Positions 50,443 to 59,175 of a stretch of 64,000 nt of DNA are shown piece by piece. The stretch spans positions 1 through 64,000 of the forward strand of contig CAZYXV010000016.1 in NCBI GenBank assembly GCA_964651475.1, written 5' to 3'. The notes under the pieces were generated by a model, which did not search any database, was not told where the DNA came from, and saw only the letters and a program-made list of their open reading frames with translations. Position 1 is the first letter of the stretch. Each line of letters begins with the position of its first letter. The DNA is from JBGSMF01 sp964651475 (GTDB lineage: Bacteria; Chloroflexota; Anaerolineae; Fen-1058). Both the position numbers and the translations under genes were made by a program.

Positions 50443-51056
50443 TGCCGGCCCTGACACACAGAATCATCAAGCCCAAATTGCTCATAGGCGAGGGGGCAGA
50501 GGAAGTGCGTTTTTTTGGCGCACTGCTGGCTCATCTCCACATCGGTGATGTACAGGTTGAAGATTACAAAGGTAAGCAAGGACTGTCCAGCTATCTCAAA
50601 ACTCTGACAACCGTCCGACCGGGCCGCGAACGCCTGGTTTCTTTGGGCATCACGCGGGACGCAGATGACAATGCACGAGATGCTTTTCGGAGTGTATGCG
50701 GCGCATTGGAACGTATTGGTTTGCCGTTGCCGGCTTCGCCGATGGATTTTGTCGGCGAAGCCCTCCGTGTGGGCGTTCTAATTCTGCCTGATGGACATAG
50801 CGAGGGAATGTTGGAAGATCTATGCTTGTCTGCCATCGGGACTTACCCTGAAATGCGATGTGTGGATGAATATTTCAGGTGTGTGAATGATGCCGCCAAG
50901 AGGCAACCTCGCAACATGGCGAAAGCGCGCGTGCATGCCTGGCTATCATCTCAAACTGAGCCGGATAAACTTTTAGGAGTAGCGGCCGAGATAGGTTACT
51001 GGCCGTGGAACAGTCCTGCTTTCGCCCACGTCAAGCAATTCTTGCGCCAATTATAA
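50442..51056 (+). CDS. TOPRIM-like (DUF3226-type) protein
   Basis: The 204-residue protein has the layout of a DUF3226/TOPRIM fold: an acidic first strand LLIGEGAEEVRFF with the candidate metal Glu, then GITRDADDN supplying the D-x-D pair, and a later VLILPDGHSEGMLEDLCL with further acidic residues. With the ATPase just upstream (TAATG overlap) it would be the nuclease half of an OLD-like two-gene system. The family assignment rests on motif pattern and gene pairing; a small regulatory role cannot be excluded. Confidence 0.65.
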   Translation: MPALTHRIIKPKLLIGEGAEEVRFFGALLAHLHIGDVQVEDYKGKQGLSSYLKTLTTVRPGRERLVSLGITRDADDNARDAFRSVCGALERIGLPLPASPMDFVGEALRVGVLILPDGHSEGMLEDLCLSAIGTYPEMRCVDEYFRCVNDAAKRQPRNMAKARVHAWLSSQTEPDKLLGVAAEIGYWPWNSPAFAHVKQFLRQL

Positions 51057-51067
51057 AAAGGTGACAC

Positions 51068-52012
51068 ATGACCCGTATCGTTTTTATGGGCACGCCCGAT
51101 TTTGCCGTGCCCTCCTTGGACAGGCTTGCTTCTTCAAGAGAATACGAGATTGCCGGCGTGTATACGCAGCCCGACAAACCCGCGGGCCGAGGCCACAAGC
51201 TGCTGGCCCCGCCCGTCAAACAGTTCGCCGCCGCGCGTAATCTGCCCATCTTTCAGCCGCCCACGCTCCGCGCGCAGGAAGCGCAGGCCGAGCTTGTCGC
51301 GTTACACCCCGATGTGATCGTGGTCGCCGCTTACGGGCTGATCCTGCCGCGCGCCGTGTTGGATTTGCCGCCGCGCGGCTGCGTCAACGTCCACGCTTCG
51401 CTGCTGCCCAGGTATCGCGGCGCGGCGCCCATCCTGGCGGCGATTTTGAACGGCGATGACGTTACGGGCATCACGATCATGCAAATGGACGATGGCGTGG
51501 ACACCGGCCCCATCCTGGCGCAGGCCGAATTGCCCATTAGCCCAGACGATACCACCGGCACACTTACAAAGCGGCTGGCGCAACTGGGCGCAGAACTGTT
51601 GGCGGAGACGTTACCGCGTTGGCTGGCCGGGCAAATCGCGCCGCGAACACAAGACAATACGCAGGCTACGCTTGCCCCGCGTTTGAGCAAGGAGGAAGGC
51701 CGTATGGATTGGTCGCTGTCTGCCGCTCAACTTGAACGGCGCGTGCGGGCGTTCGACCCGTGGCCGGGGACATTCACGATCTGGCAAGGCAAGCGGCTCA
51801 AGATTAACAAATCTCAAATCTCAAATACCCAATGTCCACCACCCAATACCCGCGTCGGCCAGGTCGTTCGGTGGGACGGCAGTGTGGGTGTTGTGACCGG
51901 CGAAGGTGTGTTAGAATTGTTGGAGGTGCAGCTAGAAGGCAAGCGCGCGATGTGCGCGATGGATTTGGCGCGAGGGCAGCCGGCGTTTATCGGAGCGCGA
52001 TTGGGGAAATAG
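51068..52012 (+). CDS. fmt: Methionyl-tRNA formyltransferase
   Basis: Fmt formylates initiator Met-tRNA. The 314-residue product has the formyl-THF hydrolase fold with FMGTPDFAVPSLD, the catalytic region NVHASLLPRYRGAAPI, GITIMQMDDGVDTGPIL, and a C-terminal OB-like domain (AFDPWPGTFTIW). Residues about 246-260 are encoded by an AT-rich repeat insertion in the loop after WQGKRLKI. It is flanked on both sides by defence-type gene pairs; def, its common partner, is not here. Confidence 0.96.
   Translation: MTRIVFMGTPDFAVPSLDRLASSREYEIAGVYTQPDKPAGRGHKLLAPPVKQFAAARNLPIFQPPTLRAQEAQAELVALHPDVIVVAAYGLILPRAVLDLPPRGCVNVHASLLPRYRGAAPILAAILNGDDVTGITIMQMDDGVDTGPILAQAELPISPDDTTGTLTKRLAQLGAELLAETLPRWLAGQIAPRTQDNTQATLAPRLSKEEGRMDWSLSAAQLERRVRAFDPWPGTFTIWQGKRLKINKSQISNTQCPPPNTRVGQVVRWDGSVGVVTGEGVLELLEVQLEGKRAMCAMDLARGQPAFIGARLGK
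51803..51850 (+). repeat. AT-rich repeat inserted in fmt
   Basis: AAATCTCAAATCTCAAATAC followed by CCAATGTCC and CACCCAATACCC matches the repeat style in the ligase gene (17481-17567) in the same orientation relative to the gene. It keeps the frame. Confidence 0.65.
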
Positions 52013-52049
52013 CATCCCTGCTGGGCTTGACGTGAATGGAGCGAGTTGG

Positions 52050-52697
52050 ATGAAGAAAGTATTGACGCGAAAATTGCTTGTTGCTGAGGCGCGAGAATTT
52101 TGTACCAGAGACCATTACTACCTGGAATTGTTCGGCGTCACTGATGGCAAGGCCGTCGGCACTTTTATTGAACACAAATTTCAGCAGGAACTCGGGTTGC
52201 GTTTCAAGATGGATATCGGCAGTTCGGCTTTGGGACTTGATTTGCCATCGCTTGAAGTAGACATCAAAGTGACGTCTATTCGCCAACCACAGTCCTCTTG
52301 CCCCTTTCGGTCGGCAAGACAAAAAATATATGGGCTCGGATATAACTTGCTCCTGTTTGTTTACGACAAGCAAGACGATCCGAAATCCAAGGTAGCCCGG
52401 CTTGCCTTTGTGAGCGGCGCATTGATTGACAAAACGCGCACGGCAGATTATCAAACCACTCGTGGCATTCTTGAGATTCTTGAGCGCAGCGGGAACCACG
52501 ACGACATAATGGCCTTTCTCTACGACCGCAATCTCCCGGGCGATGAGATTGTGTACAACGCTCTTGCCGACGAAATCTTGCAATCGCCGCCTGTGCTTGG
52601 TTACCTGACCATCTCAAACGCGCTTCAGTGGCGGCTTCAGTACGGTCGAATAGTCAACCTGGTAGAAACAATTCCGGGAATCGTAAAGGTTATATGA
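52050..52697 (+). CDS. Type II restriction endonuclease
   Basis: The 215-residue protein overlaps a DNA methyltransferase gene by four bases (ATGA), the classic restriction-modification layout. It carries a PD-(D/E)xK-like core: LDLPSLEVDIKVTS with E69, D71 and K73. A conserved-looking stretch follows, CPFRSARQKIYGLGYNLLLFVY. The recognition sequence cannot be deduced. I use the ATG at 52050 with GGAG eight bases upstream; a GTG six codons earlier is possible. It follows fmt by 37 bases on the same strand. Confidence 0.75.
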   Translation: MKKVLTRKLLVAEAREFCTRDHYYLELFGVTDGKAVGTFIEHKFQQELGLRFKMDIGSSALGLDLPSLEVDIKVTSIRQPQSSCPFRSARQKIYGLGYNLLLFVYDKQDDPKSKVARLAFVSGALIDKTRTADYQTTRGILEILERSGNHDDIMAFLYDRNLPGDEIVYNALADEILQSPPVLGYLTISNALQWRLQYGRIVNLVETIPGIVKVI

Positions 52698-54493
52698 GCG
52701 GCGTTGCGCATTATATTGCCGAGGCAGTGGCCCAATATCGCATTGAGTCAGGTCAAGTTCTGCTGGCTGATCTAATCTCTGGTTTTGAAACCTTTGAACG
52801 CGCCAATGACGAATTGCGCCGTTTGAGCGGCGTCTGGCACTTTTTTAAAAATCAACAAGCCCTGGAAGAATTTCAGCGCGCCCTGACATATACCGGCGAT
52901 TTAGAGGTTTCCTCAAGCCGCGAGTGGGGAGATTTTCAAACCCCCCCTGACCTGGCGGCGCGGGTTTGTAATTACTTGGCCGGCATCGGCGTTTCGCCGG
53001 GCGTCATCATCGAGCCGACTTGTGGGATGGGTAACTTTATTTTTGCTGCGCTGAGAACATTCCCGGCGGCTGAGCGTATCTATGGCGTCGAAATTCGGGA
53101 AGAGTATGTGTGGCGTGTAAAGACTGCTTTGTTGGTACACGCCTTGCGCGGCGCAAGTGTTTCGGCGGAAATCGAATTGCACCACGATAACATCTTTACT
53201 CACAAATTCCCTCAAAGCCTCGCCAATGTTCACAGTGTTCTGGTTATTGGTAATCCTCCCTGGGTAACCAATGCGGAACTTGGCGCGTTGGGAGCGCGCA
53301 ACCTGCCCAAGAAGCGAAATATCAAAACGCTCTGCGGTATGGATGCAATCACCGGCAAAAGCAATTTTGACATTGGCGAATTTATCTTGCTCCAAATGCT
53401 CGCTTGTTTTGGACAACAGTCCGGAACGCTCGCGATGCTCTGCAAAGATTCTGTGATCAAGAATATGGTCGAGCTATTGCCGCAAAAGCATTTCCACGTT
53501 TCTAACCCGCGGGCGCTCAAGATAGACGCCAGGCGCGAGTTTGGGGTTGCAGTCGAGGCCAGTTTGCTGGTAATGGAATTAGGCGCGCCTGTGCAGGCTC
53601 AAACTTGCCAGGTTGCTACACTTGAGCAGCCTGACCACGTGGCGAAATCGTTTGGTTGGACTCGCGGCAAATTTGTGTCGAACGTCACCGACTATGAAGC
53701 CCATTCTGATTTGGATGGACGATCAACGTGGATCTGGCGGCAAGGCGTCAAGCACGACTGCGCCAAAATCATGGAGCTGAACCTGGAAGAAAATCGCCTC
53801 GTGAATGGGTACGGAGAAGACGTGGAGGTTGAAGGAGACCACACCTATTGGCTTTTGAAAAGCTCCGACCTGCAAAATTTTCAAGCCGCCCGTCCGCGAA
53901 AGAAAATCATCATCACCCAAGCTCGACTGGGCGACGAGACGGCAGGGTTGAGCATAAAAGCTCCTCGCCTTTGGAATTACCTGCTCCGGCACCGCCATCA
54001 CTTTGAAAAACGCAAATCCAGTGTTTACAATGGCAAGCCGCGCTTTTCAATTTTTGGCATTGGCGATTATTCTTTCAAACTTTACAAGGTGGCTGTCTCT
54101 GGCCTCTACAAAACGCCCATCTTTTCACTTGTGCTCCCGCTAGAAGGGCGCCCGGTTATGCTGGACGATACCTGCTATTTTCTCGGCTTTGATACCTACA
54201 CCGAGGCGCTCTTTACAAACTCATTGCTCAACAGCCCCCTGGTAATACAATTTCTCCGTTCAATAGTTTTTAAAGACGCCAAGCGCCCCTACACCAAAGA
54301 GGTATTGATGCGCATAGATATGGCCCGGGCGGCGGCGCGATTGACTTTTCCATCTCTGCGCGCTTTCTGGTCAGAGATTGGCGGCCAACCCCAAGAGCCG
54401 GTCACAGCAGCCGATTGGGAAGATTACGTACGCAAATTCTCCAGCGAGTCAATTCAGCAGAGAAATTGCCAACTAGAGTTTACGCTCGGGTAA
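52694..54493 (+). CDS. N6-adenine DNA methyltransferase of a type II R-M system
   Basis: The 599-residue enzyme has AdoMet-binding motif I around E107 (IEPTCGMGNF) and the catalytic motif IV N187-P-P-W, which marks adenine-N6 (or cytosine-N4) methylation. The long C-terminal part (about 330-590) probably holds target recognition, as in Eco57I-like methyltransferases. It protects host sites from the endonuclease encoded just upstream. I start at the ATG overlapping the nuclease stop; the frame stays open to 52628 within the nuclease gene. Confidence 0.88.
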   Translation: MSGVAHYIAEAVAQYRIESGQVLLADLISGFETFERANDELRRLSGVWHFFKNQQALEEFQRALTYTGDLEVSSSREWGDFQTPPDLAARVCNYLAGIGVSPGVIIEPTCGMGNFIFAALRTFPAAERIYGVEIREEYVWRVKTALLVHALRGASVSAEIELHHDNIFTHKFPQSLANVHSVLVIGNPPWVTNAELGALGARNLPKKRNIKTLCGMDAITGKSNFDIGEFILLQMLACFGQQSGTLAMLCKDSVIKNMVELLPQKHFHVSNPRALKIDARREFGVAVEASLLVMELGAPVQAQTCQVATLEQPDHVAKSFGWTRGKFVSNVTDYEAHSDLDGRSTWIWRQGVKHDCAKIMELNLEENRLVNGYGEDVEVEGDHTYWLLKSSDLQNFQAARPRKKIIITQARLGDETAGLSIKAPRLWNYLLRHRHHFEKRKSSVYNGKPRFSIFGIGDYSFKLYKVAVSGLYKTPIFSLVLPLEGRPVMLDDTCYFLGFDTYTEALFTNSLLNSPLVIQFLRSIVFKDAKRPYTKEVLMRIDMARAAARLTFPSLRAFWSEIGGQPQEPVTAADWEDYVRKFSSESIQQRNCQLEFTLG

Positions 54494-54537
54494 GCAAACT
54501 GATGATCTGATTGGACTAATCACGCAAGGAGGTAAAC

Positions 54538-55515
54538 GTGAGCGAACTGGCAAAAGATGAACTGCTCGAACTGTATCGGCAGATGGCCCTCATCCGGCGC
54601 TTTGAAGAAAAATCCGCCGAGCTGTACGGCGCGGGCAAGATTGGCGGATTTCTGCACCTGTACATTGGCGAAGAGGCCGTCGCCGTTGGCGCGTGCAAGG
54701 CGCTGCGCGCCGACGATCATCTGCTGACGGCCTATCGCGATCACGGCTGGGCGATTGCCAGGGGACTGGATCCCAGGCGCGTGATGGCGGAACTCTTGGG
54801 CAAGGCCACCGGCGTGGTGGGCGGGCGCGGCGGCTCGATGCACATGGCCAGCGCCGAGCGCCAATATTGGGGTGGACATGCCATTGTGGGCGGCCACCTG
54901 CCGCTGGCGACCGGCGTGGGATTGGCCGTTCGCTACCAGGAGCAAGACCGCGCCGTGCTGTGCGTGTTGGGCGAAGGCACCACCAACATTGGCTATTTTC
55001 ACGAATCCATCAACCTGGCCGCCGTGTGGAAGCTGCCCGTCGTCTACGTGGTCGAAAATAACCAGTACGGCATGGGCACCCAGGTAGGGCGCGCCTCGGC
55101 AGTGTCCAACATTTTCGAAAAAGGCTGCGCCTACGACATTGCCAACGCCCAGGTCAACGGCCAGGAGGTGTTGGCTGTCTACCAGGCTGTGCAGACGGCA
55201 TTGGAGCACGCGCGCAAAAACGGGCCTTTTCTCCTGGAGGCGCTCACCTATCGCTACTCCGGCCACTCGATGGGCGACCCGGAGCGGTACCGCAGCAAAA
55301 CCGAAATCGAAGCGCAGCGCGCGCGCGATCCTATTCACCTTTTTGGAGAGCATCTCCAGGGGCAAGGTATGGCCGATTCCGCTGCGTTGGAAGGGATTGC
55401 CCAAATCGTCGAAACCGACCTGGCCGAGATTGTTCAATTCGCTGAAGCAAGCCCAGAGCCGGATGATTCGACGTTGTGCGATCACATTTACGTCAACTTG
55501 CCGGGTTGCGGCTAG
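54538..55515 (+). CDS. 2-oxo-acid dehydrogenase E1 component, alpha subunit
   Basis: The 325-residue subunit matches the pyruvate/acetoin-type E1-alpha family: MALIRRFEEKSAELYGAGKIGGFLHLYIGEEA at the start, GGRGGSMHM, and YRYSGHSMGDP with the phosphorylation-loop-like end. The ThDP/Mg motif starts GEG rather than the usual GDG (GEGTTNIGYFHES...ENN), a conservative change of a Mg ligand. With the beta subunit and E2 it should decarboxylate pyruvate, acetoin or a related 2-oxo acid. The GTG start has GGAGG upstream. Confidence 0.93.
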   Translation: MSELAKDELLELYRQMALIRRFEEKSAELYGAGKIGGFLHLYIGEEAVAVGACKALRADDHLLTAYRDHGWAIARGLDPRRVMAELLGKATGVVGGRGGSMHMASAERQYWGGHAIVGGHLPLATGVGLAVRYQEQDRAVLCVLGEGTTNIGYFHESINLAAVWKLPVVYVVENNQYGMGTQVGRASAVSNIFEKGCAYDIANAQVNGQEVLAVYQAVQTALEHARKNGPFLLEALTYRYSGHSMGDPERYRSKTEIEAQRARDPIHLFGEHLQGQGMADSAALEGIAQIVETDLAEIVQFAEASPEPDDSTLCDHIYVNLPGCG

Positions 55516-55526
55516 GAGGGTGCATT

Positions 55527-56510
55527 ATGGCCAAGATTACGGTTCGAGAAGCAATCAGCCAAGCCATGCGCGAAGAGATGTATCGCGACGAGCGCGTATT
55601 CATCATGGGCGAGGAAGTTGGAGTGTGGGGTGGCACGTACGCCGTCACGCGCGGCTTTGTGGACGAGTTTGGCGAAAAGCGCGTGCGCGATACGCCCATC
55701 GCCGAGGGCGTCATCGCCGGCGCCGCCGCCGGGGCCGCCATGGCCGGCCTGCGGCCCATCGCCGAGATTATGACGATTAATTTCGCATTCCTGGCGATGG
55801 ACCAGATTGTCAATCACGCCGCGAAACTGCACTACATGTTCAACGGCCAAATCAAGTGCCCGGTGGTTTTCCGAACCGTCGGCGGCGGAGGGCGGCAACT
55901 GGCCGCTACTCATTCACAAACGCCTGACGTGGTCTTTGCGCACTTTCCCGGCCTCAAGATCGTTGCGCCGGGCACGCCCGCCGACGCCAAAGGCTTGCTC
56001 AAGTCGGCCATCCGCGACGATGATCCCGTTTTCTTTATCGAGCACGCCACGCTGTACCAGGTGCGCGGCGAGGTGCCGGATGACAAAGATTACTTGACAC
56101 CAATCGGCGTTTCCGACGTCAAGCGAGAAGGCAAAGACGTCACCCTTGTGTCGTATTCCAAAATGCTCCAGGTGTCGCTGGAAGCGGCGGATCAACTCGC
56201 TGCGCAAGGCATCCAGGCAGAGGTAGTTGATCTGCGCACGCTGCGCCCGCTGGATACCGGCCCCGTCATCGAATCGGTCAAAAAGACCAACCGGCTGGTA
56301 GTGGTTGAGGAAGGCTGGCGCAGTTATGGCATTGGCTCGGAGGTAGCCAGCCGCGTGGCCGAGTTGGCCTTTGATTACCTGGACGCGCCCATCCGGCGCG
56401 TGGCGCAGGCGGAGGTGCCCCTGCCATACAATCGCCGGCTGGAGCAAATGGCGCTGCCCCAGGTCAAAGACATTATCGGGGCGGCAAAGGATGTGTTATA
56501 TTTAGGCTGA
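55527..56510 (+). CDS. 2-oxo-acid dehydrogenase E1 component, beta subunit
   Basis: The 327-residue transketolase-like subunit begins MAKITVREAISQAMREEM and has FIMGEEVGVWGGTYAVTRG, DTPIAEGVIAGAAAGAAMAGLRPIAEIM and the C-terminal LVVVEEGWRSYGIGSEV. It forms the alpha2beta2 E1 with the preceding gene, 11 bases upstream. I chose the ATG at 55527 with AGGAGG before it; a frame opening at 55476 would lie inside the alpha gene. A long inverted repeat separates it from E2. Confidence 0.95.
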   Translation: MAKITVREAISQAMREEMYRDERVFIMGEEVGVWGGTYAVTRGFVDEFGEKRVRDTPIAEGVIAGAAAGAAMAGLRPIAEIMTINFAFLAMDQIVNHAAKLHYMFNGQIKCPVVFRTVGGGGRQLAATHSQTPDVVFAHFPGLKIVAPGTPADAKGLLKSAIRDDDPVFFIEHATLYQVRGEVPDDKDYLTPIGVSDVKREGKDVTLVSYSKMLQVSLEAADQLAAQGIQAEVVDLRTLRPLDTGPVIESVKKTNRLVVVEEGWRSYGIGSEVASRVAELAFDYLDAPIRRVAQAEVPLPYNRRLEQMALPQVKDIIGAAKDVLYLG

Positions 56511-56604
56511 GGTTAAGGCCGAGGTTGAGACTGAGGTTAAGGGTAAGATGACCTATCGGAAAAATATGCATACCCGTCCTTAACCTCAACCTTAACCTCA
56601 ACTC
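56508..56604. repeat. Long inverted repeat of AACCTTAACCTC units
   Basis: TGAGGTTAAGG copies at 56508-56518 and 56532-56542 face CCTTAACCTCA copies at 56578-56588 and 56590-56600. The arms are imperfect and iterated, and they fill the E1-beta/E2 spacer. Confidence 0.75.
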
Positions 56605-56623
56605 TTATAAGGGAGGCATTAGT

Positions 56624-57844
56624 GTGGCTGAATTAATTACGATGCCCAAGTTGGGCTTTGACATGGCCGAAGGAACCCTGGTGGAATGGACCAAAAAAGT
56701 GGGGGAGCACGTTGCCGAAGGCGACATTATCGCCATCATCGAGACGGACAAGGCGAACGTGGAGGTGACGTCGTTCAAAGCGGGGACCTTGCTTGCTGTG
56801 TTGGTAAAAGAAGGCGCAATCGTACCGGTGGGACAACCTGTTGCGGTGATTGGCGACGCAGGCGAGAAGATTGACCTGGCGGCGTTGGGTGTGGCCGAGG
56901 TCGTTCCCGAGAAGGCCCCCGCCGCTGCACCTGCGCCAGCGCCAGGCGCCCCCGCCGCCGAGCCGGGCCGCGTAGCAGCCTCGCCAGTGGCGCAGCGCAT
57001 GGCCCGCGAATTGGGCCTGGATTTGCGCCAGGTGCAAGGCAGCGGCCCCCGCGGGCGGATTATCAAGCGAGACATTGAAGCCCACCTCAAAACGCGCCAC
57101 GAACTTCAGCCTGCTCCCTTGCCTGTTTCCATACCGTCGTCTATTCCTGCCTCCGACGATTATCGCGTCGAGCTGCTCACGCCCATGCGCCAGACCATCG
57201 CCCGGCGAATGACCGAGAGCAAGCAGCAAGCGCCGCATTTTTACATCACGATGGAAGTGAATATGGAAGAGGCTTTGGCGCTGCGCCAACAGTTGAACGC
57301 GCTGCTGCCAGAAGGCGAGTCCATTTCGATCACCGACATGATCATCAAGGCGGCGGCGGTCGCGCTGCGGGAATTCCCCGGCGTCAACGCTTCTTTTGCC
57401 GGAAACGAAATCCACGTGCACCATCACGTTAACATTGGCATTGCGGTGGCGCGCGAGTCAGGCCTGGTGACGACAGTGCTGAAGGATTGCGACAAAAAGA
57501 CGCTCCCGCACATCGCGCGCGAGTCGCGCGAGCTAATTGGCCGGGCGCGCGAAGGTCGTATGCGGGCGGACGAAATGGTCGGCGGCACTTTTAACATCAG
57601 CAACCTGGGCATGTTTGGCGTTGAGGATTTTGTCGCCATCATCAGTCCGCCGCAGGCGGCTGTGCTGGCGGTGGGCGCGTTGAGGCGCGTGCCCGTCGTC
57701 AACGAGGCCGGGCAGCTTGTTGCGGGTACCCGGATGAAAGTCACACTTTCCGCCGATCACCGCGTGACTGACGGCGCAGAGGCGGCCCGATTTTTGCAGG
57801 CGTTCAAGCAGGCGGTGGAGCAACCTGTGCGGTTGATGCTGTAG
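56624..57844 (+). CDS. Dihydrolipoamide acyltransferase (E2)
   Basis: The 406-residue protein has one N-terminal lipoyl domain with the lipoylated K43 in ETDKANVEV, an Ala/Pro linker (about 92-115), a peripheral subunit-binding domain (VAASPVAQRMARELGLDL, GSGPRGRIIKRDI) and the CAT-like catalytic domain ending with SADHRVTDGAEAARFL, which contains the active-site His and Asp. It transfers the acyl group from E1 to CoA. The start is GTG with GGGAGG upstream. The E3 dehydrogenase is not in the window. Confidence 0.95.
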   Translation: MAELITMPKLGFDMAEGTLVEWTKKVGEHVAEGDIIAIIETDKANVEVTSFKAGTLLAVLVKEGAIVPVGQPVAVIGDAGEKIDLAALGVAEVVPEKAPAAAPAPAPGAPAAEPGRVAASPVAQRMARELGLDLRQVQGSGPRGRIIKRDIEAHLKTRHELQPAPLPVSIPSSIPASDDYRVELLTPMRQTIARRMTESKQQAPHFYITMEVNMEEALALRQQLNALLPEGESISITDMIIKAAAVALREFPGVNASFAGNEIHVHHHVNIGIAVARESGLVTTVLKDCDKKTLPHIARESRELIGRAREGRMRADEMVGGTFNISNLGMFGVEDFVAIISPPQAAVLAVGALRRVPVVNEAGQLVAGTRMKVTLSADHRVTDGAEAARFLQAFKQAVEQPVRLML

Positions 57845-57869
57845 AGCGGCAACATTCTGAAAAACACTT

Positions 57870-58190
57870 ATGGACACATCTCTCCAGACAATTCTGGCCG
57901 AGTTGCGCGACGGGCTGGAAACTCACTATGGCGGGCGGCTGGCTCAACTGATACTCTTTGGCTCCCACGCGCGCGGCGACGCCGGCCCCAAATCCGATAT
58001 TGATATTATGGTAGTGCTCGAGGAGCCGGTGATTGTTTGCGACGAAATCGCCGGGACTAACGAGATCATGACAACGCTGTCGCTAAAATACAAGACGGCG
58101 ATTTGCCTGCACTTTATTTCAGAGGAACGCTACCGGGCAGAGCAGACGCCGTTGCTCTCAAACGTGCACAAGGAAGGGTTGCCAATATGA
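57870..58190 (+). CDS. MNT-type nucleotidyltransferase
   Basis: The 106-residue protein shows the minimal nucleotidyltransferase core LILFGSHARGDAGPKSDIDIMVVLE: the G-S hairpin and D-x-D metal pair. This is the MNT antitoxin type. No HEPN partner is adjacent; the next gene encodes an acetyltransferase and overlaps by four bases (ATGA). A toxin-antitoxin role is therefore not supported here. Confidence 0.8.
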   Translation: MDTSLQTILAELRDGLETHYGGRLAQLILFGSHARGDAGPKSDIDIMVVLEEPVIVCDEIAGTNEIMTTLSLKYKTAICLHFISEERYRAEQTPLLSNVHKEGLPI

Positions 58191-59170
58191 CGCAAGCACA
58201 GACAAACACACTGGCGCCGGTTGTGATTCGCCTCTATCAAGAGGCGGATTTTCAAGGCGTCTTGGCGGCGATCTGCGCCGCTCAACTTGCCGACCGCGAC
58301 CCTTACCCGCTTTCCGAAACTGATCTGCGCGCGCGCCTGCACACGCCGCACGCGCTTGTGCAGATTGACCCGGCGCAAGATGTGTTCGTCGCACAAGAGC
58401 AAAGCGCCATTGTGGGTTACGGCGATGGCGTCTTGCGCGGCAACTCCGGCGCGTGGGAATATCGCACACACTGTTTTGTCAGGCCGGATTGGCGGCGGCA
58501 AGGCGTGGGGCGCGCGCTGCTCGAACGGCAATGGGCGCGCGCGAGAGAGCTTGCGGCGCAGTTGCCAGAGATTGTCTTTGCCGCTCGCGCTTTTGATACG
58601 CAGCCAGATGCCTTGGCGCTGTTCGAGGCATTTTCGATGCAGCGCGCGCGGTACTTTTTTACAATGCGCCGCGACCTGGCCGAGCCGCTCCCCTCGCTCG
58701 ATACGCCGCCCGGCCTCACGCTGCAAACGTGGGCCGAGCGCCGCGACGACCATGCCGTGTGGGCCGCCAGCGAAGAGGCCTTTGCCGATCACTGGGGATA
58801 CCAGCCGACGCCCTTTGAGGCGTTTGAGCAAATGATTCAAGCGGCGCGACTGCAACCGGATTCCAGCTACGTCGCCTGGGACGGCGACCAGGTGGTGGGC
58901 GGCGCGCTCAACCGAATGGATATATTGACGGCCGAACAGGATCGCGCCGGCCAGATTGGGTGGTTGTTCGTGCGCCGCCCGTGGCGCAAGCGCGGACTGG
59001 GGCGCGCGCTCCTCGTCGCTGCTATGCTCCACGCGCGCCAGGCAGGGTGCGCCTCCGCCATCTTGAATGTGGACGCCGAAAATCTCACCGGCGCGGTGCG
59101 CTTGTACGAATCCGTTGGATTCAAGGTAGCCATCACGCGCATCGTCTACCGGCGCGTCTATCCCGAATAA
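58187..59170 (+). CDS. Tandem GNAT acetyltransferase
   Basis: The 327-residue protein contains two GNAT folds. The first (about 10-165) has its acetyl-CoA loop at RPDWRRQGVGRALL; the second (about 175-325) has RRPWRKRGLGRALLVAAM and VDAENLTGAVRLYESVGF. Such fused pairs include antibiotic- and mycothiol-acting enzymes, but the acceptor cannot be assigned. I use the ATG at 58187 that overlaps the previous stop; a frame from 58103 lies in the nucleotidyltransferase gene. Convergent with the alpha-2-macroglobulin gene, five bases away. Confidence 0.85.
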   Translation: MTQAQTNTLAPVVIRLYQEADFQGVLAAICAAQLADRDPYPLSETDLRARLHTPHALVQIDPAQDVFVAQEQSAIVGYGDGVLRGNSGAWEYRTHCFVRPDWRRQGVGRALLERQWARARELAAQLPEIVFAARAFDTQPDALALFEAFSMQRARYFFTMRRDLAEPLPSLDTPPGLTLQTWAERRDDHAVWAASEEAFADHWGYQPTPFEAFEQMIQAARLQPDSSYVAWDGDQVVGGALNRMDILTAEQDRAGQIGWLFVRRPWRKRGLGRALLVAAMLHARQAGCASAILNVDAENLTGAVRLYESVGFKVAITRIVYRRVYPE

Positions 59171-59175
59171 GCTCA

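Noticed and set aside
57870..59170. MNT/HEPN toxin-antitoxin pair
   Set aside because: The overlapping partner is a GNAT acetyltransferase, with no HEPN motif and no toxin-like features.
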